Assembly (NCBI GenBank): GCA_963717215.1
Contig: CAVQVS010000009.1
Coordinates: 248,001 to 312,000 of the forward strand
Source of the DNA: Roseiarcus sp963717215
GTDB taxonomy: Bacteria > Pseudomonadota > Alphaproteobacteria > Rhizobiales > Beijerinckiaceae
Direction of reading: 5' to 3'
Length of the DNA stretch: 64,000 nt
In this document: positions 48,605-58,183 of the stretch, piece after piece
How the letters are laid out: the number at the start of each line of letters is the position of its first letter
How positions within the stretch are numbered: position 1 is the first letter of the stretch
Notes under the pieces: generated by a model
Database searches by the model: none
What the model was told of the DNA's origin: nothing
Seen by the model: only the letters and a program-made list of their open reading frames with translations
Translations under genes and position numbers: made by a program

Positions 48605-49099
48605 TTATTCGGCGGCTTGAGGCGTGGCGGCGGCGCCCATTTCACGCGCGCCTTGAGCAATCGATTTCACGATGTTGTGGTAGCCGGTGCAGCGGCAGAT
48701 GTTTCCTTCGAGGCCGTGGCGGATCGTGGCCTCGTCTAGGTTCGGGCCTGACCGATTGACGAGGTCGACGGCGGCCATGATCATGCCCGGCGTGCAGAAG
48801 CCGCATTGCAGGCCGTGGTTGTCCTGAAAGGCCTGCTGCATGGGATGCAGTTTCCCGCCTGTCGCCAAGCCTTCGATCGTCGTCACCTGCGCGCCCTCGC
48901 AACTCGCCGCCAGCACCGTGCAGGACTTGATCGCCCGGCCGTCGACATGGACCACGCAGGCCCCGCATTGCGAGGTGTCGCAGCCGACGTGCGTGCCGGT
49001 CAGGCGCAGATTCTCGCGCAGGAACTGCACGAGCAGCGTCCGCGAATCGACATCCGCCGACGCCGAGCGGCCGTTCACAGCCATGGAAACATGAATCAT
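48605..49099 (-). CDS. coxS: CoxS [2Fe-2S] small subunit
   Basis: 164 aa from ATG 49099, overlapping the coxG stop by 4 nt. The plant-type cluster Cys40, Cys45, Cys48 and Cys60 (GCDTSQCGACVVHVDG...SC) and the second four-helix cluster Cys99, Cys102, Cys135 and Cys137 (CGFCTPG, CRCTGY) are all there. It carries electrons between the Mo centre in CoxL and the FAD in CoxM. Ends 39 nt before coxL. Confidence 0.94.
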   Translation of the reverse strand: MIHVSMAVNGRSASADVDSRTLLVQFLRENLRLTGTHVGCDTSQCGACVVHVDGRAIKSCTVLAASCEGAQVTTIEGLATGGKLHPMQQAFQDNHGLQCGFCTPGMIMAAVDLVNRSGPNLDEATIRHGLEGNICRCTGYHNIVKSIAQGAREMGAAATPQAAE

Positions 49100-49650
49100 C
49101 CCGTTATCCTCCCGAACCAAGATTTTTTAGGCGCCGCCTCACCCGTCGGCTCATCGGGATTGCTTGCGGCAATCGCCGGATCAGCCTCGCCAAGCTGGGG
49201 TGCATTGCCCGTCGCGGCGGCGACGAAATTAGCGAAAAACTTGTCCGCCATGTTCTTGGCGACGCCGTCGATCAGGCGCGAACCGAGCTGAGCGATCTTG
49301 CCGCCGACCGTCGCGTCGACGTCGTAGTGGAGCAGCGTGCCGCCGGGCGCATCCGCCAGCGACACTTTCGCGCCGCCCTTGGCGAAGCCTGCGATGCCGC
49401 CTTCGCCCTCGCCCTTGATGGTGTAGCCCACGAGCGGAACGATGTCGGAGAGTTCAACCTTGCCTTTGAAAGTCGCGGAGACCGGCCCGATTTTCATTTT
49501 GACGACGGCGGCGAAACCGTTCTCGCCTGTCTTTTCTAACGACTGGCACCCTGGAATTGCGGACTTGAGCGTTTCGGGATCGTTCAGCAGCGCCCAGACT
49601 TTCGGTCTCTCGGCGGGCAAAGTCACTTCGCCCGTCATCGTCATCGCCAT
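49096..49650 (-). CDS. coxG: CoxG-like SRPBCC protein
   Basis: 184 aa. CoxG/polyketide-cyclase-like fold: GEVTLPAERPKVWALLNDPETLKSAIPGC, KMKIGPVSATFKG and HYDVDATVGGKIAQLGSRLIDGVAK, which is the family signature. The C-terminus (PKKSWFGRI) is an amphipathic tail; CoxG anchors the dehydrogenase to the cytoplasmic membrane and binds quinone in related systems. First gene of the minus-strand cox operon. Confidence 0.9.
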   Translation of the reverse strand: MAMTMTGEVTLPAERPKVWALLNDPETLKSAIPGCQSLEKTGENGFAAVVKMKIGPVSATFKGKVELSDIVPLVGYTIKGEGEGGIAGFAKGGAKVSLADAPGGTLLHYDVDATVGGKIAQLGSRLIDGVAKNMADKFFANFVAAATGNAPQLGEADPAIAASNPDEPTGEAAPKKSWFGRITG

Positions 49651-50080
49651 GAACGTTCCTTCCAGGACACACGGGCTGATCCGTTGTGAGTTTGAGATCA
49701 GCGCGGTGCATTGCCAATATTTCGCAACGCGCGAGGAATATCAAGGCGCCGCCGTGCTCTGTTTCCGAGAGTGACGAAGCCGCGCTTCTAACCGGATTGT
49801 TATCCAAAGCAATAATATTGCACGGCTAACGAAATATTCGTACGGATATTACGCCAGGGGTCGCAATACTGCTAAGCCCTTTGCCTGTCGGAGGTATGCG
49901 CGTGAACCCTTCCGGCGACAGGTTGCGGCGCGCTTCTGTGACAGCTAGGCTGTGGAAACTAAACAAGCGATCGTACCGGCGCTGAGCGTCGGCCAATCGA
50001 GAGCGCGCAAAGACAGGACGGCCGCACGCGAATGGCACGTTTCCTGCGAAGCGGGGAGAAACGAGGGGGTAGGGTGGCGC
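49651..50080. other. 430-nt divergent promoter region between cox and liv operons
   Basis: No gene is supportable. The middle (49790-49850) is AT-rich with small palindromes (CGAAATATTCG at 49830-49840, CGTACG at 49839-49844) and a CAATAATATTG element at 49810-49820. It must hold the start signals of coxG (minus) and livH (plus) and is a candidate for shared regulation. Confidence 0.55.
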
Positions 50081-50986
50081 ATGGATAATTTCCTGCAGCA
50101 GCTGATCAACGGGCTGACGCTAGGGTCGATCTACGGACTTATCGCCATCGGCTATACGATGGTTTTCGGCATCATTGGCATGGTCAACTTCGCTCATGGC
50201 GACGTGTTCATGCTGTCCGCGTTTATCGCTTTGATCATATTCATGATTTTGACCCAGATTTTGCATTTGGGGTCGCTGCCGCTCGCTTTTGTCATCGTGC
50301 TGGTGGGCGCTATGGCGCTGACCGGCTTATGGAACTGGGCGATCGAACGGCTCGCTTACCGGCCGTTGCGCGGTTCATTTCGGCTTGCGCCGCTCATTTC
50401 GGCGATCGGGATGTCGATCTTCCTGTCGAATTTTGTCCAGGTGGTTCAGGGCCCCCGCAACAAGCCCGCGCCCCAATTGCCCAATCACGTCTTCAACGTG
50501 ACGGGGGACGTGACCTTGTCGGTGCGCCAGATCCTGATTGTGGTGGTCACCGCCGTTCTGCTGGCGGCCTTCTGGTATCTTGTTCAACACACTTCGCTCG
50601 GCCGCGCGCAGCGCGCTTGCGAGCAGGACCGAAAGATGGCGGCGCTGCTCGGAATCGACGTCGACGCCACGATTTCGATCACCTTCGTGATCGGCGCGGC
50701 GCTTGCCGCCGTCGCCGGCGTCATGTTCGTGATCTACTATGGGGTGGTGAGTTTCTCCGACGGCTTCACGCCCGGAGTCAAAGCCTTCACCGCGGCCGTT
50801 CTCGGGGGCATCGGCTCGTTGCCCGGGGCGGTGCTGGGCGGCCTTCTGATCGGCCTCATCGAAGTGTTCTGGTCCTCCTACTTCACGACCGACTACAAGG
50901 ATGTGGCCGCATTCATGATCCTGGCGATCACCCTGATCTTCATGCCTTCCGGCATTCTCGGCAGGCCGGAAGTCGAGAAGGTCTGA
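50081..50986 (+). CDS. livH: Branched-chain amino acid/amide ABC permease LivH
   Basis: 301 aa from ATG 50081 (MDNFLQQLINGLTLGSIYGLIAIGYTMVFGIIGMVNFAHGD, the LivH opening). About eight membrane segments, ending in the EAA-like GGIGSLPGAVLGGLLIGLIE. It forms the membrane pore with LivM. First gene of a six-gene liv operon; 3 nt before livM. Confidence 0.93.
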   Translation: MDNFLQQLINGLTLGSIYGLIAIGYTMVFGIIGMVNFAHGDVFMLSAFIALIIFMILTQILHLGSLPLAFVIVLVGAMALTGLWNWAIERLAYRPLRGSFRLAPLISAIGMSIFLSNFVQVVQGPRNKPAPQLPNHVFNVTGDVTLSVRQILIVVVTAVLLAAFWYLVQHTSLGRAQRACEQDRKMAALLGIDVDATISITFVIGAALAAVAGVMFVIYYGVVSFSDGFTPGVKAFTAAVLGGIGSLPGAVLGGLLIGLIEVFWSSYFTTDYKDVAAFMILAITLIFMPSGILGRPEVEKV

Positions 50987-50989
50987 GAC

Positions 50990-52442
50990 ATGAGCGCGCC
51001 CACGCAAGCCTCAGAGATCGTGGCCCCCGCTGCATCGGCGGCAAAATTTGTTCCAGCGCTCCGCAACGCGGCCGCAGCGGGATTGGTCGCCTTCTGCATT
51101 TCGTTCCCGATCATCAGCTACCATGCTGAATTCGAACATCAACAACGAGCTTGTTCTGACCGGGCGCTGGCCGCTCTCGTTCGGACTCGCGGCGCTCGTC
51201 TTTGCCTTTGTGTTCCTGCGGCAGATGGCGCGCGCCGACTGGCGGATCTGGTTCGACCGCGTCGGCTCGATCGCCGCAGGCGGCATGGGCGGCGCGTTGG
51301 TGCAGGCGGCGCGGGAGGGCGAGGGCACGGCTCCGCCCTCAGCCGCCAGGGTGGCGTTCGGGCGCTATATCGGCCCTTTCATGCTTGGCCTCGTCATCCT
51401 GTTCCCGTTGATCGCCCTCGGGCTCCTCGGACCGGGCGGCTCCCTCAAGTGGATCAACAATTACGGCATCCAGATCATGATCTACGTGATGCTGGGCTGG
51501 GGATTGAACATCGTGGTCGGCCTCGCCGGCCTTCTCGATCTGGGCTACGTGGCGTTTTATGCGGTCGGCGCCTATTCGTACGCGCTGCTTTCGACCACCT
51601 TCGGCCTCTCTTTTTGGATCTGCCTGCCGCTCGCTGGATTGCTCGCCGCAATGTGGGGCGTCATTCTCGGTTTCCCGGTCCTGAGGCTCCGCGGCGATTA
51701 CCTCGCGATCGTGACGCTCGCCTTCGGCGAGATCATCCGTATGGTGCTGATCAACTGGGTCGACTTGACCAACGGCTACGCCGGCATCAGCGGCATTCCA
51801 CACGTATCATTCTTCGGCATCCCTTTCACTGAAGACGACGACGGGTTCGCGGCGATCTTCCACCTGCCCTATTCGCCGATCTATCGCACGATCTTTCTTT
51901 TCTATCTGATCCTCGCGCTCGCGCTTCTAACCAATTTCGTGACCGTTCGACTGCGCCGGCTCCCGATCGGCCGGGCCTGGGAGGCGCTCCGCGAGGACGA
52001 GATCGCTTGCCGCTCGCTCGGCATCAACACCACGAACACCAAGCTCACAGCGTTCGCGCTCGGCGCGATGTTCGGCGGCTTCGCCGGTTCATTCTTCGCC
52101 GTGCGTCAAGGGTTTGTCAGCCCGGAGAGCTTCACCTTCATCGAATCGGCGACGATCCTCGCGATCGTCGTGCTCGGGGGCATGGGTTCGCAGCTTGGCG
52201 TCGCGATCGCGGCGGCGGCGATGATCGGTATACCCGAGCTCATGCGCGAACTCGACTGGATGAAAAGGATCTTCGGCGAGGACTTCGATCCGACGCAATA
52301 TCGCATGCTCCTGTTCGGCGCCGCGATGGTCATCATGATGATCTGGAAGCCGCGCGGCCTCGTTTCGACGAGGCTGCCGTCCGTATTCTTGAAAGAACAA
52401 AGGGCCGTCTCCGGCGATCTCGTCAAAGAGGGACACGGCTGA
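50990..52442 (+). CDS. livM: Branched-chain amino acid ABC permease LivM (single-base frameshift)
   Basis: ATG 50990 opens MSAPTQASEIVAPAASAAK and the first membrane segment; the rest is in another frame from about 51130. One base fewer in the AA of GAATTC at 51131-51132 joins YHADSNINNELVLTGRW and gives 483 aa, with the long N-terminus typical of rhizobial LivM (DUF3382). Later signatures: GWGLNIVVGLAGLLDLGYVAFYAVGAY and GGMGSQLG. Its stop overlaps the livG ATG. Confidence 0.85.
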
Positions 52443-53349
52443 TGAACTGGTTGACCGGCCCCCTCCTCGCCGTCGAAAACCTGACGATGCGGTTCGGCGG
52501 CCTTGTCGCGGTGAACGCCTTCAGTTTTTCAGTCGGAAGGGGCGACATCACCGCGCTCATCGGCCCGAACGGCGCAGGCAAGACGACGGTCTTCAACTGC
52601 GTGACCGGCTTCTACAAGCCGACCGAGGGGCGCCTTGCCCTCGCCCGCGACGGCGTCGCGACGCACGAGGACATCGCCGCCGTCACACGCTCGAGCGGCA
52701 GGCACGCGACGACGCCGAACGGCGAACTCTTTCTGCTCGAGCGCATGCCCGACCATGAGATCGCCCACAAGGCGCGGGTGGCGCGCACGTTCCAGAACAT
52801 CCGGCTGTTCCAGGGCATGACCACGCTCGAGAACCTGCTGGTCGCCCATCACAATGCACTCATGCTCGCAAGCGGCCTCACGGTGCTTGGGCTGATCGGG
52901 GCGCCAAGCTATCGCCGCAAGGAGGCCGAGTGCATCGACCGGGCAAAATATTGGCTCGACAAGATCGGGCTCATGGACCGCGCTGACGATCCGGCGGGCG
53001 AGTTGCCGTATGGGGCCCAACGCCGGCTCGAGATCGCGCGCGCGATGTGCACCGACCCCGTGCTCCTTTGCCTGGACGAACCGGCCGCCGGACTCAACCC
53101 GCGCGAATCGGGCGAGCTCAACGCGCTGCTTCGATCGATCCGAGCCGACCACAATACCTCGGTGCTCTTGATCGAACATGACATGTCGGTGGTGATGCAA
53201 ATCTCCGATCACGTGGTGGTGCTCGATTACGGGGTGAAGATCGCGGACGGCACGCCGGCGGAAGTGCGCGCCGATCCGAAGGTGATCGCCGCCTATCTCG
53301 GCGTCGAAGACGAGGAGGAAGTGGAGCAGATCGAGAAGGAATTGGAGCA

Positions 53350-53353
<4 letters not shown>
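52442..53353 (+). CDS. livG: Branched-chain amino acid ABC ATPase LivG
   Basis: 303 aa from ATG 52442, overlapping the livM stop. Walker A GPNGAGKTT, a rhizobial-type insertion between Walker A and the Q-loop (residues about 65-115), the family signature LPYGAQRRLEIARA in place of a canonical LSGGQ, Walker B LLCLDEPAAGLNP and H-loop IEHDM. The C-terminus is acidic (EDEEEVEQIEKELEQ). Overlaps livF by 4 nt. Confidence 0.92.
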
Positions 53354-54089
<736 letters not shown>

Positions 54090-54090
<1 letters not shown>

Positions 54091-54446
54091 TGACCGACGT
54101 GCTGTGGTCGGATGCGCCCTACGGCATCTTCACCTTTGTGGTCATCACGCTGGTGCTGGGCGGAGCTGGCGCCTGGGCGACCGGAAGGGCCGTCGCCAAG
54201 ACTTGGAGGCCGCTGGCGACGCTGGCGCCCTACATGGTCTTTCTCGCGGCGGCCGTACGCTTTCTTCACTACGCGCTTTACGGCGAGCCGCTGCTGTCGA
54301 TCCCGCTCTTCATCAGCGCCCTGATCTGGATGATCATAGTCGGCGCGCTCGGCTATCGCGCCATGCGCGCGACCCAGATGGCGACCCAATATTCCTGGGC
54401 TTATGACAGTTCAGGGTTGAACTGGCGCGCCAAAGGGAATGGCTGA
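54090..54446 (+). CDS. DUF6867 family membrane protein of the liv operon
   Basis: 118 aa with three hydrophobic segments (GIFTFVVITLVLGGAGAWATG, LAPYMVFLAAAVRFLHYALYG and IPLFISALIWMIIVGALGY) and a polar tail ending DSSGLNWRAKGNG. This protein regularly accompanies livHMGF in Rhizobiales; a role as small accessory or stability factor is inferred only from position. The ATG at 54090 overlaps the livF stop. Confidence 0.8.
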
Positions 54447-54595
54447 ACGAGCGCCCCTTAATTGGACAAACCTTTGTGTTTTTTAAGGTGACTCTTGAGC
54501 CAAAACAAGAAAGTATCGGCCTTCAAGGTGGAATTGTCTTCTGCCAAACGGGCGCCAGGGAGGGCCGGGCGCTCGCAACTTATGGGAGTAGTTGA

Positions 54596-55717
54596 ATGAC
54601 GAAACATTGGTTGTCCGGAGTCGCGCTCGCCGCGGCTTTGGCGTTCTCAGGCGCCGCCAGCGCCCAGATCAAAATGGGTGTCGCGGGACCGATCACCGGA
54701 CCGAACGCCGCCTTCGGCGCCCAGCTTGTGCAGGGCACGACGCAGGCGGTTGAAGACATCAACAAGGCCGGCGGCATTCTCGGCCAGCAGATCACCCTCG
54801 AGCAGGGCGACGACGTCTCCGATCCCAAGCAGGGCGTGTCGGTGGCGAACAAATTTGTCGGCGACGGCGTCAAGTTCGTGGTCGGCCACTTCAACTCCGG
54901 CGTGACGATTCCCGCTTCCGACGTCTATGCGGAGAACGGCATTCTGTTCATCACCCCGTCGGCGACAAATCCCAAGATCACGGACCGCAAGCTGTGGGAC
55001 GCCTTCCGCACCTGCGGACGCGATGACCAGCAGGGCATGCTGTGGGCCGAGCTCGCGCGCGACAAGCTCAAGGGCAAGAAGATCGCGGTCGTGCACGACA
55101 AGACGACCTACGGCAAAGGCCTTGCCGACGCCGCGCTCGACAACATGCACAAGTTCGGCATCAAGGAAGTGCTCTACGAAGGCGTGAACACCGGCGAGAA
55201 GGACTATTCGGCCATCGTCTCCAAGGTGAAGGAATCGGGCGCCGACTATCTGATGTGGGGCGGCCTGCAGACCGAGGGCGGCCTCATCGTTCGCCAGATG
55301 CGCGACCAGGGCATGAAGACGGTCATGATCTCCGGCGACGGCATCACCAGCGACGAATTCTCGCAGATCGGCGGCCCCGGCGTCGAAGGAACGATGATGT
55401 CCTTCGGTCCGGACCCGCGCAAGAACCCGTCGGCCAAGGACATCGTCGCCGAGTTCAAGGCGAAGAATTTCGATCCGGAAGCCTATACGCTTTACGCCTA
55501 CGCAGCCGTGCAGATCATGAAGCAGGCGGCTGAGAAGGCGAAGTCGCTCGATCCGAAGAAGGTCGCAGAAGCCATGCATTCCGGCATGCCCTTCCACACC
55601 GTCATCGGCGACATTTCCTATGACAAGAAGGGCGACCGGACGACCGTCGACTATGTCTGGTATGTCTGGAAGAAAGGCGCCGACGGCAAGATCAGCTACG
55701 AGCAGATCGGCTCCTGA
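54596..55717 (+). CDS. livK: Periplasmic branched-chain amino acid/amide-binding protein LivK
   Basis: 373 aa. Signal peptide MTKHWLSGVALAAALAFSGA with cleavage near ASA-Q. Mature type I binding protein: GVAGPITGPNAAFGAQL, FVVGHFNSGVTIPASDVYAENGI, FRTCGRDDQQG and KDYSAIVSKVKESGADYL. LivK delivers leucine-like amino acids, but rhizobial relatives also take urea, amides or aromatic acids. It follows DUF6867 after 149 nt, which may hold a separate promoter for high receptor yield, and ends at a strong terminator. Confidence 0.93.
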   Translation: MTKHWLSGVALAAALAFSGAASAQIKMGVAGPITGPNAAFGAQLVQGTTQAVEDINKAGGILGQQITLEQGDDVSDPKQGVSVANKFVGDGVKFVVGHFNSGVTIPASDVYAENGILFITPSATNPKITDRKLWDAFRTCGRDDQQGMLWAELARDKLKGKKIAVVHDKTTYGKGLADAALDNMHKFGIKEVLYEGVNTGEKDYSAIVSKVKESGADYLMWGGLQTEGGLIVRQMRDQGMKTVMISGDGITSDEFSQIGGPGVEGTMMSFGPDPRKNPSAKDIVAEFKAKNFDPEAYTLYAYAAVQIMKQAAEKAKSLDPKKVAEAMHSGMPFHTVIGDISYDKKGDRTTVDYVWYVWKKGADGKISYEQIGS

Positions 55718-55771
55718 TCCTTCGCCCGCTGGCGATCAGCGCCCAGCGGTTCCATCACCGGCTACAAAATC

Positions 55772-55805
55772 GGAAACCCGCCCTCGCCGGCGGGTTTCCT
55801 TTTTT
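55772..55805 (+). terminator. Intrinsic terminator after livK
   Basis: An 11-bp perfect stem, GGAAACCCGCC with GGCGGGTTTCC, a 6-nt loop and a run of six T at 55800-55805. It lies 54 nt after livK and 2 nt from the end of the convergent ccdA gene, so it closes the liv operon. Confidence 0.93.
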
Positions 55806-55807
55806 CG

Positions 55808-56536
55808 TCACCCGATCTGGCCGAACTGCGGAAACGTCTCGATCAGCCAGAACGAAACGCTTTGGAAACTGCCAGTCAAGAATGCGACGCCAGTCGCGAT
55901 AAGGAGGACGCCGACGGCCTTCTCGATCCGGCCGAACTGCGCCCGCAGATGCCGCGACGCGCGCATGAACGGGCCGATCGCGGCCGCGGCGGCGATGAAC
56001 GGCAGACCGAGGCCAAGGCTGTAGATGGCGAGCAGCCCTGCGCCGCTCGCAACCGTATCCCTGCTGCCGGCGACCGCGAGAATGGTGGCCAGGATCGGAC
56101 CGATGCAGGGAGTCCAGCCGAGCGCGAAGGCGAAGCCCATGGGATAGGCGCTCCACAAGCCCGCCGGCTTTTCGATCTCGACGCGCTTCTCGCGCAGCAT
56201 CGCGCCGATGTGGAACACGCCAAGAAAATGGAGTCCCATCAGGATCACGCCGATCCCCGCCGCGATCGACAGAGCATGGCTCCATTGCCTGAGCACCGAT
56301 CCTAACGCCGACGCCGTAGCCCCCAGCCCGACGAACACGGTCGAGAAGCCGGCCACGAACAGGACTGCGGTGATGAGAATGTCGCGCCTGGCCTTGGTCT
56401 CGCTCTCGTCGGCGAGCGCTTCAACGGATGCGCCCGCGAGAAAACAAAGATAGGGCGCCGCAAGTGGCAGCACGCAGGGCGAAACGAAGGACAGGAGGCC
56501 CGCCCCGAACGCGGCAGGAATGGAAACATCGGCCAT
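55808..56536 (-). CDS. ccdA: CcdA/DsbD-type cytochrome c biogenesis transmembrane protein
   Basis: 242 aa from ATG 56536 (MADVSIPAAFGAGLLSFVSPCVLPLAAPYL). Six membrane segments with the paired cysteines of the family, SPCVLP and GWTPCIGP, which relay electrons from thioredoxin across the inner membrane to periplasmic thiol proteins. Upstream in-frame codons to 56677 are unlikely. Divergent from cioAB. Confidence 0.88.
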   Translation of the reverse strand: MADVSIPAAFGAGLLSFVSPCVLPLAAPYLCFLAGASVEALADESETKARRDILITAVLFVAGFSTVFVGLGATASALGSVLRQWSHALSIAAGIGVILMGLHFLGVFHIGAMLREKRVEIEKPAGLWSAYPMGFAFALGWTPCIGPILATILAVAGSRDTVASGAGLLAIYSLGLGLPFIAAAAAIGPFMRASRHLRAQFGRIEKAVGVLLIATGVAFLTGSFQSVSFWLIETFPQFGQIG

Positions 56537-56736
56537 GGGGTGACAGATGGCGCGTCGATGACCGCGCGTCAAATGGGCGCGCGAAGTCGACCGCGCCGGT
56601 GAGGCAAATCCAGCGAAGCCGGCTGGCGTCAGACCCCCGTTCGGCCCAAGCGATATCGATCGCTTGGGAATCGTCATAGAAATCGCCGCCGTCCATGATA
56701 GCCTCGTCGGGCTCCTGCAAACGGAGCGTCATGACC

Positions 56737-56760
56737 TCAGCCTTCGCGGCCGAAGGCTGA
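56737..56760. promoter_or_regulatory. Perfect 10-bp inverted repeat before cioA
   Basis: TCAGCCTTCG (56737-56746), 4-nt spacer CGGC, CGAAGGCTGA (56751-56760). It ends 25 nt before the cioA start and would lie in the leader or core promoter. It may be an operator or an mRNA hairpin. No U-tract follows, so it is not a terminator. Confidence 0.6.
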
Positions 56761-56785
56761 CCGCAATAAGCGCGGAGCAATAAGC

Positions 56786-58183
56786 ATGGATCCCGTTGTC
56801 CTATCCCGGATCCAGTTCGCATGGGTGATTGCGTGGCATTTTCTGCTGCCCGCCTTCACCATCGGTCTCGCCGCCTTCATTGCGGTCCTCGAGGGGCTCA
56901 ATCTTTTCACCGGGCGCGAAATCTATCTTCGCATCTCGACGTTCTGGATCAAGATTTTCGCGGTTTCATTCGGCATGGGCGTCGTTTCGGGGATCGTCAT
57001 GCCGTTCCAGATCGGCACGAACTGGAGCCGTTACTCCGACGCCACCGCCAACGTTGTCGGGCCGCTCCTGGCCTACGAGGGGCTGACCGCTTTCTTCCTG
57101 GAGGCGGCCTTCCTCGGCGTGCTGTTGTTCGGACGCAAGCTGGTGCCGCCCTGGGCGCATTTTGTCGCGGCGTTGATGGTCGCCTTGGGCACGCTCTTTT
57201 CGACCTTCTGGATCATCGCCACCAACAGCTGGATGCAGACGCCCGCCGGTTATGAAATCGTCGACGGCCGTTTCCTGCCGAAGGACTGGTTGCAGATCAT
57301 CTTCAGCCCGTCTTTCCCTTATCGGCTCGCTCACGTCGTCGACGCGGTCTACATCACCACCGGCTTCGTGGTCGTCGGCGTGGCCGCCTCCTATCTGCGG
57401 CAAGGACGTTTCGTCGCGGAAGCGCGCACCATGCTGTCGATGACTTTATGGCTCCTCACCGTGCTCGTGCCCCTTCAGTTCCTGCTCGGGGACGCCCATG
57501 GCCTCAACACCCTCGAACATCAGCCGGCGAAGCTGGCGGCGATCGAGGCGCTCTGGGATACGCATGGCCGCGTTCCGCTCAATCTGTTCGCTATCCCTGA
57601 CGAGAAGGCCGAGATGGACCGCGACGTCATCGCGATCCCCGACCTCGGCAGCCTCATTCTGACCCACGACCTGAACGGAGTGGTGCATGGCCTCAAGGAC
57701 TTCCCAGCGGACCAGCGCCCCTCGCCGATCATCGTCCCCTTCTTCGGCTTCCGGATCATGGTGGGAATTGCGGTCATCATGCTGGCGATGGTGGTGACGA
57801 GCCTGTGGCTGCGCTGGCGGGGCGAGCTCTTCCACACCAACTGGTTCCTCTGGTGCTGCACGCTGGCCTCTCCCTTGGGCTTCATAGCGGTGACGGCCGG
57901 CTGGGCGACGACCGAGGTCGGCCGTCAGCCCTGGACGGTCTACGGGCTCCTGCGCACAAGCAACTCCGTCTCTCCCTCGCTCACAGGGTTGGACGTCAGC
58001 ATTTCGCTCGCCGGCTATTGTCTTGTGTACCTTGTCATGTTTTCAGCCGGATTCGCGCTGATGGCGAGACTGGTGCGACAAGGTCCCACCGAGGCTGCTG
58101 CCGAGCCCGAGCCAATTGAAGGCGGGCGCCCGCGGCAGCCGGTTCAGGCGCTCCCGGCGACAGAAACGGGGCGGCGGCTATGA
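56786..58183 (+). CDS. cioA: Cyanide-insensitive (bd-type) quinol oxidase subunit I
   Basis: 465 aa with about nine membrane segments. Heme ligand and quinol features: early AWHFLLPAFTIG, MPFQIGTNWSRYSD, the GRQPWTVYGLLRTSN signature of subunit I, and a short Q-loop (residues about 240-310, without the long C-terminal Q-loop insert of E. coli CydA), which points to the CIO type. It oxidises quinol and reduces O2 without pumping protons. Coupled to subunit II by a 4-nt overlap. No cydDC or cydX neighbour is seen. Confidence 0.92.
   Translation: MDPVVLSRIQFAWVIAWHFLLPAFTIGLAAFIAVLEGLNLFTGREIYLRISTFWIKIFAVSFGMGVVSGIVMPFQIGTNWSRYSDATANVVGPLLAYEGLTAFFLEAAFLGVLLFGRKLVPPWAHFVAALMVALGTLFSTFWIIATNSWMQTPAGYEIVDGRFLPKDWLQIIFSPSFPYRLAHVVDAVYITTGFVVVGVAASYLRQGRFVAEARTMLSMTLWLLTVLVPLQFLLGDAHGLNTLEHQPAKLAAIEALWDTHGRVPLNLFAIPDEKAEMDRDVIAIPDLGSLILTHDLNGVVHGLKDFPADQRPSPIIVPFFGFRIMVGIAVIMLAMVVTSLWLRWRGELFHTNWFLWCCTLASPLGFIAVTAGWATTEVGRQPWTVYGLLRTSNSVSPSLTGLDVSISLAGYCLVYLVMFSAGFALMARLVRQGPTEAAAEPEPIEGGRPRQPVQALPATETGRRL

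Noticed and set aside
47039..48739. 566-codon plus-strand frame opposite coxL and coxS
   Set aside because: Shadow of two intact cox genes; no domain, no SD.
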